Source: Acidimicrobiales bacterium
GTDB lineage: Bacteria > Actinomycetota > Acidimicrobiia > Acidimicrobiales > DATDAH01
Assembly: GCA_016794585.1 (NCBI GenBank)
Contig: JAEUJM010000001.1
Coordinates: 186,001 to 250,000 of the forward strand
Reading direction: 5' to 3'
DNA length: 64,000 nucleotides
The translations under genes and the position numbers were made by a program. The notes below the pieces were generated by a model that did no database searches, had not been told where the DNA came from, and saw only the letters and a program-made list of their open reading frames with translations. Of the stretch, positions 56,901-64,000 are shown piece by piece (positions within the stretch are counted from its first letter, which is position 1; each line of letters opens with the position of its first letter).

Positions 56901-57536
56901 ATGGCCGAGACCACGACTTCCACCGACACCGAGCAGGAGATCGTCCTCGCGGTGACCGAGTCCGCCCTCGAGCAGGTGCTGGCCCTGCGGGCGGCCGAGG
57001 AGGACGGCGCCACCCTCGGGCTCCGGGTCGAGATCACCGGCACCGCCGGCGTCGAGTTCACCTACGACCTCTCGTTCGACCCGGTCGCCGACGCCGACCC
57101 CACCGCCGGCGACTCGGTGGTGCACCAGGGCGGCCTGCCCGTCATCGTCCCCGCCGGCAGCATCGAACGCCTCCGCGGCGCCACCCTCGACCTGCCCCGC
57201 AACGGCAGCGAGGGCCTCGTGATGCGCAACCCGAACCGCCCCAACCCCCTCGCCGGCATCGAGCTCGACCTGTCCGGCGACGTGCCCGAGCGCATCAACC
57301 AGCTCCTCGACCAGTCGGTCAACCCCGCCCTCGCCGCCCACGGCGGCTACGCCAAGCTCGAGGGCGTGAACGACGACGTCGCCTACGTCACCATGGGCGG
57401 CGGCTGCCAGGGCTGCGCGGTCAGCGCGGTGACCCTCCGTGAAGGCATCGAGGCGGCCATCCTCGAGGCCATCCCCGAGATCACCCGGGTCGAGGACGCC
57501 ACCGACCACACCGCCGGCGCCAACCCCTTCTACTGA
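56901..57536 (+). CDS. nfuA: Fe-S carrier NfuA (HesB-like plus NifU C-terminal domain)
   Basis: 211 residues from ATG 56901; TAGCCT lies 7 nt upstream, suggesting a leaderless mRNA. An N-terminal degenerate A-type (HesB-like) domain (VTESALEQVLALRAAEEDGATLGLRVEI) is followed by a NifU C-terminal domain with the CxxC site GGGCQGCAVSAVTLREGIEAAI. NfuA carries [4Fe-4S] clusters to target enzymes and helps under oxidative stress, a possible supplier for NifJ. Confidence 0.88.
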   Translation: MAETTTSTDTEQEIVLAVTESALEQVLALRAAEEDGATLGLRVEITGTAGVEFTYDLSFDPVADADPTAGDSVVHQGGLPVIVPAGSIERLRGATLDLPRNGSEGLVMRNPNRPNPLAGIELDLSGDVPERINQLLDQSVNPALAAHGGYAKLEGVNDDVAYVTMGGGCQGCAVSAVTLREGIEAAILEAIPEITRVEDATDHTAGANPFY

Positions 57537-57587
57537 TCCGCCGCCGGCCCGTGTGACGGGCGTGTGACCGAGATCTGACGCCCGCCC

Positions 57588-57616
57588 TCGACGTGACCGA
57601 TGTCACGCGCTACCCT
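57588..57616 (+). promoter_or_regulatory. Promoter-like pair in the nfuA-dxs intergenic region
   Basis: TCGACG (57588-57593), 17-nt spacer, TACCCT (57611-57616), inside a stretch with the palindrome CGTGAC-cgat-GTCACG (57592-57607). It has no plus-strand ORF downstream, only a hairpin. Confidence 0.4.
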
Positions 57617-57622
57617 GTGGAT

Positions 57623-57690
57623 TACTCCAAGTGGGGGCGACAGGGGGGAAGAGCCCGGGAAGCGCCGAAACGGCAGCTCCCGGGCTCTGT
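57623..57690 (+). ncRNA. Candidate small RNA ending at a long hairpin
   Basis: If transcription starts about 7 nt past TACCCT, the RNA would be about 68 nt: a G-rich single-stranded part (GGGGGCGACAGGGGGG) and a terminator stem. No homology is claimed. Direction is set by the promoter; the minus strand could instead be used as the dxs terminator. Confidence 0.35.
57650..57688. terminator. Long bidirectional terminator hairpin
   Basis: AGAGCCCGGGA (57650-57660) pairs perfectly with TCCCGGGCTCT (57678-57688); the loop has an inner GCCG-aaa-CGGC stem. It lies between the convergent nfuA and dxs genes. Confidence 0.7.
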
Positions 57691-57717
57691 CGCGTACGGG
57701 GTGCGTAGGCGAGCCCG

Positions 57718-59583
57718 TTAGCCCAGGGCGGTCAGGCAGCGCCGGACCTCGGCGGCGACGCCGGCGGCGTCGAGGCCCAGGTCGGCCAGGATGGCGTCGG
57801 GCTTGCCGTGGGCGAGGTAGGTGGCGGGCACACCCAGCACCCGCACCACCGGCGCACCGCGGCCCAGCGACCGTTCGCCCACCTGATCGGCGAGGGCCGA
57901 GCCGATGCCACCGTCGCGCAGGCCGTCCTCCACCGAGACCACCAGACGGTGGCCGGCGGCGTCGGCCACGAGCTCGGGGTCGAGGGGCTTCACCACGCGG
58001 GGGTCCCAGACCGTCGCGTCGATGCCCTCGGCCGCCAACTCCTCGGCGGCCGCCTCGCACGCGCCGAGCATCTTGCCGACCCCGACGAGGCACACGCCCT
58101 CGCCGCTGCGCACCTTCCGGGCGTGCAGGCCGTGGCCCACCTGGTCCGGCGTGACGCTGGGGGCGGCGGTCTTGGCCCAGCGGATGACGACCGGGCCGTC
58201 GGTGATCTCGAGGGCGTCGTGCAACATGACCCCGAGCTCCTGGTAGGAGGACGGGGCGAACATGGTCAGGCCGGGCACCTTGGTGCACAGCACCATGTCG
58301 AGGATGCCGTGGTGCGAGGGCCCGTCGTCACCGGTGATGCCGGCACGGTCGAGGCAGAAGACCACGGGGACCCCGTGCAGGCCGACGTCGAGGTTGAGCT
58401 GGTCGAAGGCGCGCGACAAGAAGGTGGAGTAGATGGCGCACACCGGGCGCATCCCGCCCATCGCCATGCCCGCAGCCATGGTGACGGCGTGCTGCTCGGC
58501 GATGCCGACGTCGACGCACCGGCCGGGGAAGCGCTCGCTGAACGGGAGGAGGCCGGTGGAGTCGGGCATGGCCGCGGTGATGGCCACCAGCTCGGGGCGC
58601 TCGTCGGCCTCCTTGATGAGGGCGTCGGTGAACGCCGCGGTGTAGCTGCCCGGCTTCACGCCACCGATGTCGTGGAGGTGCTTGATGGTGTCGCTCTCGG
58701 CGGGCTCGTGACCCTTGCCCTTCTGGGTGACGACGTGCACGACCACGGGGCCGTCGTCGAGCTCGGCGGCGTTGCGCAGAGCGGACTCGAGGCCCTCGAT
58801 GTCGTGGCCGTCGAACGGGCCGGAATAGCGCACCCCGAGGTTCTCGAAGAAGGCGGGGGGCTCCCACATCTCGCGCACGGCCGCCTTGGTGGCTTCGACC
58901 GCTCGCTCGACGCGCTCGCCCACGAGCGGCAGGTCGTGGAGCATGCGCTCGACCTTGGCCTGGCGGCGCAGGTAGGACGGGTTGAGGCGGAGGCGGGCGA
59001 GGCTCTCGCCGAGCCGGGACACGGTGGGGGCGTACGAGCGGCCGTTGTCGTTGAGGATGATGATGACGTTGCGGCCGCTGTGGCCCAGGTTGTTGAGGCC
59101 CTCGAAGGCCATGCCGCCGGTCATCGACCCGTCGCCGATCACGGCCACGATCTGGCGGCGACCCTCGCCGTCGCCGTCCCCGAGGGTGCCGGCGTCGCGG
59201 GCGGCCGCGAGGCCGTGGGCGTACGACAGCACCGTGGAGGCGTGGCTGTTCTCGACCCAGTCGTGCTCGGACTCGGCCCGGCTGGGGTAGCCCGACATGC
59301 CGCCGGCCTTGCGCAGGGTGGAGAAGCCCCCCTGGCGGCCGGTGACGATCTTGTGGACATAGGCCTGGTGGCCGGTGTCCCAGAGGATCAGGTCGTGCGG
59401 GGAGTCGAAGACCCGGTGCAGGGCCAGCGTGAGCTCGACCGCCCCGAGGTTCGAGCCCAGGTGACCACTGCCGGCGGTGTCGATGGCGTCGACGATGAAG
59501 GTGCGGATCTCCGCAGCCAACGCGTCGAGCTGTTCGTAGGAGAGCGACCGCAGGTCGGCCGGCCCCTGGATCTGTTCGAGCAT
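57718..59583 (-). CDS. dxs: 1-Deoxy-D-xylulose-5-phosphate synthase
   Basis: 621 residues from ATG 59583. ThDP enzyme of the MEP isoprenoid pathway: it joins pyruvate and glyceraldehyde 3-phosphate to form DXP. Seen: GSGHLGSNLGAVELTLALHRVFDSP, DTGHQAYVHKIVTGR, GDGSMTGGMAFEGLNN...NDNGRSYAPTVS (ThDP site), DVGIAEQHAVTMAAGMAMGG (active-site Glu), DRAGITGDDGPSHHGILD. Full length. TAGCGT lies 9 nt before the start. It is downstream of the PAP2 gene on the same strand with a 12-nt gap, so co-transcription is likely. Confidence 0.96.
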   Translation of the reverse strand: MLEQIQGPADLRSLSYEQLDALAAEIRTFIVDAIDTAGSGHLGSNLGAVELTLALHRVFDSPHDLILWDTGHQAYVHKIVTGRQGGFSTLRKAGGMSGYPSRAESEHDWVENSHASTVLSYAHGLAAARDAGTLGDGDGEGRRQIVAVIGDGSMTGGMAFEGLNNLGHSGRNVIIILNDNGRSYAPTVSRLGESLARLRLNPSYLRRQAKVERMLHDLPLVGERVERAVEATKAAVREMWEPPAFFENLGVRYSGPFDGHDIEGLESALRNAAELDDGPVVVHVVTQKGKGHEPAESDTIKHLHDIGGVKPGSYTAAFTDALIKEADERPELVAITAAMPDSTGLLPFSERFPGRCVDVGIAEQHAVTMAAGMAMGGMRPVCAIYSTFLSRAFDQLNLDVGLHGVPVVFCLDRAGITGDDGPSHHGILDMVLCTKVPGLTMFAPSSYQELGVMLHDALEITDGPVVIRWAKTAAPSVTPDQVGHGLHARKVRSGEGVCLVGVGKMLGACEAAAEELAAEGIDATVWDPRVVKPLDPELVADAAGHRLVVSVEDGLRDGGIGSALADQVGERSLGRGAPVVRVLGVPATYLAHGKPDAILADLGLDAAGVAAEVRRCLTALG

Positions 59584-59595
59584 GTGCCCTGCACG

Positions 59596-60435
59596 CTACA
59601 CGGGGCGCTCGGCATCCACGATGGCGGGGGCCGGCCGGCGCTGCTCGCGGCGCCGGTCGTTGAAGCGGGTCAGGCCCGAGCCCAGCAGGTACCCGACGGC
59701 CAGGATGAGCGCCCCGCCGACAGCGTCGAGCCAGTAGTGGTTGGCGGTGACCATGATGGCGAACAGGGTGAGCCACGGGTAGGCCGCGACCAGCACCTTG
59801 GCGACGGGCGACTTCACGTAGCGGTAGAGCACGAGGAAGCACCACATGGACCAGGCGAAGTGCAGGCTGGGCATGGCCGCGAACTGGTTGGACACCTTCT
59901 GCATGGCCCCCGAGTCGAACGACCACAGGCCGCCGAACTGGGCCAGCGAGTCCACGAAGCCGAAGTCGGCGCACGCCCCGTAGGGCCCGCAGCTGTCGAG
60001 CAGGCGCGGTGGCATGAGGGGGAAGAGGCTGAAGCCGATCAGCGCGAGGCCGGTGGTGAAGGCGAGGGTGTTGCGCCACAGCGGGTACCGGGCGGGGAAG
60101 CGGCGGTACGTGAACACCATGGCGAAGATGGTCACGAGGAAGTGGAAGGTGCCGTAGAAGACGTTCCAGAACTGCATGAAGAGCTTGTTGGAGATGAAGA
60201 GGTCCTGGATGCCCTCCTCGTGGTACAGGCCCACGGCCCGCTCGATGGCGATGACCGTCTCGGCGTTGTTGAAGGCGTGCTCGATGCCCACGCTGGCCGA
60301 CCCGAACCGGTTCCGGATGAACGAGTAGACGAAGTAGAAGCCGAGGACGTACAGGCCCTCGCGCCACCAGCGCAGGCCGATGCGGTCGCGGACGGCCTGG
60401 CTCTCGGCGGCGGAGGCGGCCGTGGTCTCGCTCAC
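59596..60435 (-). CDS. PAP2 / inositol-phosphotransferase-like membrane phosphatase
   Basis: 279 residues from GTG 60435, overlapping the flippase stop (GTGA). Six hydrophobic helices; the phosphatase motifs are AAMPSLHFAWSMW and, further on, TANHYWLDAVGG, with the catalytic His and Asp. This is the PAP2_3 / Aur1-like group, which dephosphorylate or transfer from lipid phosphates. It sits between a flippase-like protein and dxs, hinting at prenyl-phosphate or phospholipid handling, which is inference. Confidence 0.82.
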   Translation of the reverse strand: MSETTAASAAESQAVRDRIGLRWWREGLYVLGFYFVYSFIRNRFGSASVGIEHAFNNAETVIAIERAVGLYHEEGIQDLFISNKLFMQFWNVFYGTFHFLVTIFAMVFTYRRFPARYPLWRNTLAFTTGLALIGFSLFPLMPPRLLDSCGPYGACADFGFVDSLAQFGGLWSFDSGAMQKVSNQFAAMPSLHFAWSMWCFLVLYRYVKSPVAKVLVAAYPWLTLFAIMVTANHYWLDAVGGALILAVGYLLGSGLTRFNDRRREQRRPAPAIVDAERPV

Positions 60436-61442
60436 GTGGCCGCCCCCACCCGCGCGCCGCGACGGCGGGACTTGGGGCCACCGAAGGCGAACGACGGCGC
60501 ACCGGCCAGGCTGGCGACGAGCGTCAGCAGGTAGAGGAGCAGGCCGAAGGCGATGGCGCTGTGGGCGGGGACGCCGAGCGGCTGGAGGAAGAGCACGAAG
60601 GCGCCCTCGCGGATGCCGAGGCCCGAGATGCCGATGGGCAGGACCTGGGCGATGAGCACCGCGGGCAGGAACACCAGCAGCGCGGTGAAGCCGACCTCGT
60701 TGCCGATGCCGATGGCGTAGGACGCCATGAGGGCGGCGCACACGAGCACGAGCTGGTAGCCGAAGGCCGCGAGCAGGACGTGGGCGGCGGCGCCGGGCTG
60801 GCGTCGGAGGCGGTCGAGGCCGAGGTGCACCGAGCCGGCGAAGCGTCGCCAGCCGTCGCGGTCCGCGAAGCGGCCCCCCACGTGTTGGTTGCCCACGGCG
60901 ACGAGGAGGATCACGAGGCCCACCAGGGTGCCCACGGCGACGGCGAGTGCCACCCTGGTGGCGGCGCCGAGGTCGCGGAGGCCGGGGTTGAGGAGCAGCC
61001 CCACCATGGTGATGACCGGCAGCACCACCCAGCCGGTGAGGCGCTCGAGCACCACCGAGGCGAAGGTGCCGGGGCTCTCGCCGTTCTCGCGGGACAGCCT
61101 CGACACGCGCACGACGTCGCCCCCGATGGTGCTGGGCAGCGCGTTCGAGACGAACTGTCCGGCGAAGTAGTACCGCACGAGGTGGGCGAGAGGGCCCTCC
61201 AGGCCGAGGGCGTGGAGCACCTGTTGCCACCGCACCGCCGACATGACGATCGAGGCGAAGGTCAAGGTGACCGCGCCCGCGAGCCAGGCGAAGGTGGCCG
61301 GGGTGGGGTCGGGGACCAGCTCGTGGAGGCTGAAGTCGGGGATGCGCGAGAAGAGGAAGGCCAACATGGCGATGCTGGCCAGGATCCGCACGGGCATCAC
61401 CCAGCGGCGCTGCTTCGGTTTGGGGTCGTCCTCGTCCAACAC
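60432..61442 (-). CDS. Second flippase-like membrane protein (LPG synthase TM family)
   Basis: 336 residues from GTG 61442. About eight helices, with FVSNALPSTIGGDVVRVSRLSRENG and LPIGISGLGIREGAFVLFL, the two blocks shared by glycosyl- and polyprenyl-lipid flippase-like proteins. It has only weak similarity to the one at 2343-3503. Overlaps the PAP2 start by 4 nt, giving a three-gene operon with dxs. Possible role in moving lipid-linked sugar carriers. Confidence 0.82.
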   Translation of the reverse strand: MLDEDDPKPKQRRWVMPVRILASIAMLAFLFSRIPDFSLHELVPDPTPATFAWLAGAVTLTFASIVMSAVRWQQVLHALGLEGPLAHLVRYYFAGQFVSNALPSTIGGDVVRVSRLSRENGESPGTFASVVLERLTGWVVLPVITMVGLLLNPGLRDLGAATRVALAVAVGTLVGLVILLVAVGNQHVGGRFADRDGWRRFAGSVHLGLDRLRRQPGAAAHVLLAAFGYQLVLVCAALMASYAIGIGNEVGFTALLVFLPAVLIAQVLPIGISGLGIREGAFVLFLQPLGVPAHSAIAFGLLLYLLTLVASLAGAPSFAFGGPKSRRRGARVGAAT

Positions 61443-61566
61443 TTCGCCACCGGTCCTCGTCAACCCCACTGCGGTAACGCGAAAGTGTACGTCCGGGGCG
61501 GCCCCGCCGACCCTCAAGCGCGCGTGGCTCGTCGCCGATGGGGCCATGACCGGAGGAGGTCGCCGG

Positions 61567-62478
61567 ATGAGGCGCAGGACGATCGTGCTGGGACTGGGGG
61601 CGGCGTTGGCGCTGTCGGCGACCGCGTGCGGCGCCGGCGTCGAGGCCCGACCGGGCGAGGAGGCCGCGCCCGTGGCGACGACCGCGACGGCGCCACCGAC
61701 CGACGACGGGTCCTCTCCCACCACCACGGGGCCCCTCCCGGCCGACCTGGGGGATGCCGAGCCCGTGGCGCTTCTGGCCGACACCGTCGAGCGCACTGGC
61801 GCAGTCGAGAGCGGCCGATACGAGCTCGTCGTCACCTACGACACGGGAGCGGTCGGCGCCGAACCGGTTGCGCCCATCCGCGCCACCGGCGAGTTCACCG
61901 ATCAGGGCCGGTCGGTGCGCCTGGTGATGGACCTCGGGCCAGGGATCGCTCCGCTCGAGGAGGTCGTGGTGGACGGGATCGCCTTTGTCACGACCGACGG
62001 GGTGGGCTGTCGTCAACTTGATCTCGACGATGCGCTCGACTCGTTCGGCGGAGCGGGCGGCGGTGCCATGGATCCCAGCAGCTTCGTCGCCCAACTGCGG
62101 GCCATCGACGGGGACGTGGAGGAAGTCGGTGCCCATGACGTGCGCGGGGTGGCCACGACTCGCTACGCCGCGTCGTACACGCTTCGTGATGCCATCGGCG
62201 TGATGCCGGAGGCGCAGGCCGACGCGCTCGAGCAGATGTACGCCGAGCTACCGCGGTCATTCCTGGAGGCGGAGCAAGCGGTCGACGTGTTCGTCGACCG
62301 CGACGGCCTCGTGCGCCGCATGCAGGTCGCCACCACCGCCATGGACGTCGACGGCATCGAGGTGCCAGCCATGACCACGATCATGGACTGGTTCGACTTC
62401 GGAGTCGACGTGACGATCACTGCGCCGGCGGAGTGCGATCCGGTCCCGACGGGGTTCCAGGTGGTTCCCGTGGACTGA
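61567..62478 (+). CDS. Lipoprotein with LppX/LprG-like fold
   Basis: 303 residues from ATG 61567, with GGAGGAGG 7 nt upstream; the ATG at 61546 is not used. Lipobox LSATAC. A Thr-rich linker is followed by a beta-rich domain of about 230 residues (VERTGAVESGRYELVVTYDTGAVG..., ATGEFTDQGRSVRLVMDLG..., VEEVGAHDVRGVATTRYAASYTL). The shape is that of the LppX/LprAFG lipid-carrier lipoproteins, but sequence similarity is weak, so function is unproven. Extracellular, membrane-anchored. It is divergent from the flippase-like gene. Confidence 0.6.
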   Translation: MRRRTIVLGLGAALALSATACGAGVEARPGEEAAPVATTATAPPTDDGSSPTTTGPLPADLGDAEPVALLADTVERTGAVESGRYELVVTYDTGAVGAEPVAPIRATGEFTDQGRSVRLVMDLGPGIAPLEEVVVDGIAFVTTDGVGCRQLDLDDALDSFGGAGGGAMDPSSFVAQLRAIDGDVEEVGAHDVRGVATTRYAASYTLRDAIGVMPEAQADALEQMYAELPRSFLEAEQAVDVFVDRDGLVRRMQVATTAMDVDGIEVPAMTTIMDWFDFGVDVTITAPAECDPVPTGFQVVPVD

Positions 62479-62543
62479 ATCGCCCCTAGCGAACCCTCCT
62501 ACACTTCCCCGCGAGCCACGATCGCTCGACCGGGAGGCTGGCT

Positions 62544-63371
62544 GTGGACGTACGCATGATCACGGTGGGGGAGGTGACGCTCGCGGTCGCCGAGTCCGGC
62601 CAGGGCGGGCACCCGTTCCTCCTCCTGCACGGCTTCACCGGGGCCAAGGAGGACTTCACCCCCTGGCTCGACACCCTCGCCGCCCGCGGGTACCACGCGG
62701 TCGCCCCCGACCACCGGGGCCACGGCGACAGCTCCAAGCCCGCCGACGAGGCCGCCTACTCGCTCGAGCAGTTCGCCGCCGACGCGCTGGCCCTCGTCGA
62801 CGCCCTGGGATGGGACCGCTTCCACCTGCTCGGCCACTCGATGGGCGGCATGATCGCCCAGCACGTGGCCCTCGCCGCCCCCGAGCGCATCGAGTCCTTG
62901 GTGCTGATGGACACCGGCCACGGCACCGTCGAGCTCGACGCCGAGCTGGCGGCGTGGGGGCTCACCCTCGTGCGCACCGAGGGCATCGACGCCCTCGCCG
63001 ACGTGCTCACCCAGATCGAGGGGCCGCTCTACACCGACGCCTACCAGCGGCTGATCGACGCCAACCCCGACCACGCCGCCTTCGGCGAGCGCAAGCTGCG
63101 GGCCTCGTCCGCGGCCATGTACGCGGCCATGGGCACCGAGCTGATGTCGGACCACGACCGCCTCGACGACATCCGGTCCTTCGCCATGCCCACCCTCGTG
63201 TTGGTGGGCGAGGAGGACCTCCCCTTCATCGCCCCGTCGCAACGCCTCGCCGAGGCCATCGGCCCCGCCCGCCTCGAGGTGGTGCCCGCCGCCGGCCACT
63301 CCCCGCAGTTCGAGAACCCCGAGGTGTGGGAGAAGTTCCTCTTCGCCTTCCTCGACGAGCAGGGGGCATGA
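62544..63371 (+). CDS. Alpha/beta-hydrolase
   Basis: 275 residues from GTG 62544 with GGGAGG upstream. LLLHGFTGAKEDF (oxyanion), HLLGHSMGGMIAQHVALAAPERIESLVLMD (nucleophile Ser), a late catalytic Asp (LVGEEDLPFI) and the His AAGHSPQFENPE. Typical cytosolic epoxide-hydrolase/esterase-like enzyme with no known substrate. Overlaps the next gene by 4 nt, so one operon. Confidence 0.85.
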   Translation: MDVRMITVGEVTLAVAESGQGGHPFLLLHGFTGAKEDFTPWLDTLAARGYHAVAPDHRGHGDSSKPADEAAYSLEQFAADALALVDALGWDRFHLLGHSMGGMIAQHVALAAPERIESLVLMDTGHGTVELDAELAAWGLTLVRTEGIDALADVLTQIEGPLYTDAYQRLIDANPDHAAFGERKLRASSAAMYAAMGTELMSDHDRLDDIRSFAMPTLVLVGEEDLPFIAPSQRLAEAIGPARLEVVPAAGHSPQFENPEVWEKFLFAFLDEQGA

Positions 63372-64000
63372 AGGGCCACGGCGGCGAGCTCGCCCTCGGC
63401 GCCCTCACGCCTTACGGGGTCGACACCCTCTTCACCCTCTCCGGCGGGCACATCTTCCCGCTCTACGACGCCGCGGTGAAGGCCGGCGACGTGCGCATCC
63501 TCGACGTCCGCCACGAGCAGACGGCCACCTTCGCCGCCGAGGGTGTGGCCAAGCTCACCCGCAAGCCGGGTGTCGCCGTGCTGACCGCGGGCCCCGGTGT
63601 CACCAACGGGGTCTCGGCGGTCACCACCGCCATGTTCAACGGGTCGCCCCTCGTCGTGCTGGGCGGGCGCGCCCCCCAGGCCCGCTGGGGCGCCGGCTCG
63701 TTGCAGGAGTTCGACCACGTGCCGGTGCTGGCGCCCATCACCAAGCACGCCGCGACCATCACCGACACCGCGTCCATGGGGCGCGACGTCCACGACGCCG
63801 TGGTCACCGCGCTCACACCGCACCAGGGTCCCGTGTTCCTCGACCTCCCCCTCGACGTCGTGTTCGGCGAGGGCGAGGGCGAGGTGCCCGACGCCGTCGT
63901 CCCGGCCGGCATCGAGCCCGATCCGGCCGACGTGGCCAAGGCCGCCGCGCTGATCGCCTCGGCCGAGCGGCCTGCGGTCATCGCCGGCAGCGACGTGTAC
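63368..64000 (+). CDS. ThDP-binding enzyme, acetolactate-synthase-like (cut by right edge)
   Basis: About 211 residues visible from ATG 63368; the C-terminus lies outside. The N-terminal ThDP pyrimidine-binding domain has GVDTLFTLSGGHIFPLYDAA, the catalytic Glu in DVRHEQTATFAAEGVAKLTRKPGVAVLTAGPGVTNGVSAVTTA, and a transhydrogenase-like central domain begins near PADVAKAAALIASAERPAV. Family includes acetolactate synthase, oxalyl-CoA decarboxylase and related enzymes. The exact reaction is not determinable from this part. Confidence 0.8.
   Translation, partial: MKGHGGELALGALTPYGVDTLFTLSGGHIFPLYDAAVKAGDVRILDVRHEQTATFAAEGVAKLTRKPGVAVLTAGPGVTNGVSAVTTAMFNGSPLVVLGGRAPQARWGAGSLQEFDHVPVLAPITKHAATITDTASMGRDVHDAVVTALTPHQGPVFLDLPLDVVFGEGEGEVPDAVVPAGIEPDPADVAKAAALIASAERPAVIAGSDVY

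Noticed and set aside
57623-57690. 6C small RNA
   Set aside because: The run here is G-rich on the plus strand and the two C-rich hairpin loops of 6C are not present.

Overview
The window reads as a high-GC (roughly 70% or more) chromosome segment from an actinomycete-type bacterium. Markers are an ergothioneine-type glutamate-cysteine ligase, a resuscitation-promoting-factor-like lytic enzyme, a group II truncated haemoglobin, two wax-ester synthase/diacylglycerol acyltransferases, a DUF4235 protein, a mycothiol-isomerase-fold protein, many GTG starts and many apparently leaderless genes. The mix of NifJ, HerA/NurA and WS/DGAT would suit the Acidimicrobiia, but that placement is inference from gene content only. 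No rRNA, complete tRNA, insertion sequence or CRISPR array was found.

Layout. 1-7.4 kb: egtA (cut by the left edge), an Rpf-like protein, a flippase-like membrane protein, a PerM/AI-2E-family permease, an NAD(P)-binding dehydrogenase coupled to glbO, and a secreted lipase. 7.5-15.3 kb: a 1361-residue secreted beta-propeller mosaic, a small orphan protein, an FAD dehydrogenase, DUF4235 and a beta-CASP metallo-hydrolase. 15.4-20.1 kb: a two-gene 2-oxoacid dehydrogenase operon (E2 plus a fused alpha-beta E1), a 37-residue membrane protein and a sterol-desaturase-family protein. 20.2-24.8 kb: a Vgb-like propeller with calcium-binding repeats, pcm, a GH13 glucosidase and a nuclease-lamin-tail lipoprotein. 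24.8-26.4 kb: a displaced 3' piece of tRNA-Arg next to a decayed AbiE-type toxin-antitoxin locus. 26.4-33.4 kb: PhoD, an L,D-transpeptidase, a class V aminotransferase and a GNAT/DUF1778 toxin-antitoxin pair. 33.4-41.1 kb: a dihydroorotate-dehydrogenase-like gene and nifJ, divergent from two WS/DGAT genes. 41.3-48.8 kb: a sigma-like protein with a coupled small protein, a crotonase, several membrane proteins and an ArsR/SRPBCC pair. 49.2-55.4 kb: herA-sbcD-sbcC-nurA, the archaeal DNA-end-resection gene set, in one operon. 55.3-64 kb: an ECF sigma factor with a coupled mycothiol-fold protein, nfuA, dxs, a PAP2 phosphatase, a second flippase-like protein, a lipoprotein, an alpha/beta hydrolase and a partial ThDP enzyme.

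Regulation. Two recurring promoter motifs stand out. A DosR-like box (close to GGGACnTTnGnCCC) lies 34-37 nt before the start codons of the small 91-residue gene, the metallo-hydrolase, pcm, nifJ and the first WS/DGAT; this would make a hypoxia/dormancy regulon joining pyruvate:ferredoxin oxidoreductase to storage-lipid synthesis. A separate palindrome, TGAGTAG-N3-CTACTCA, lies 34-35 nt before three genes for exported or membrane proteins. At least 18 genes have a TAnnnT -10 element 6-9 nt before the start codon, which points to leaderless transcription as a common mode here.
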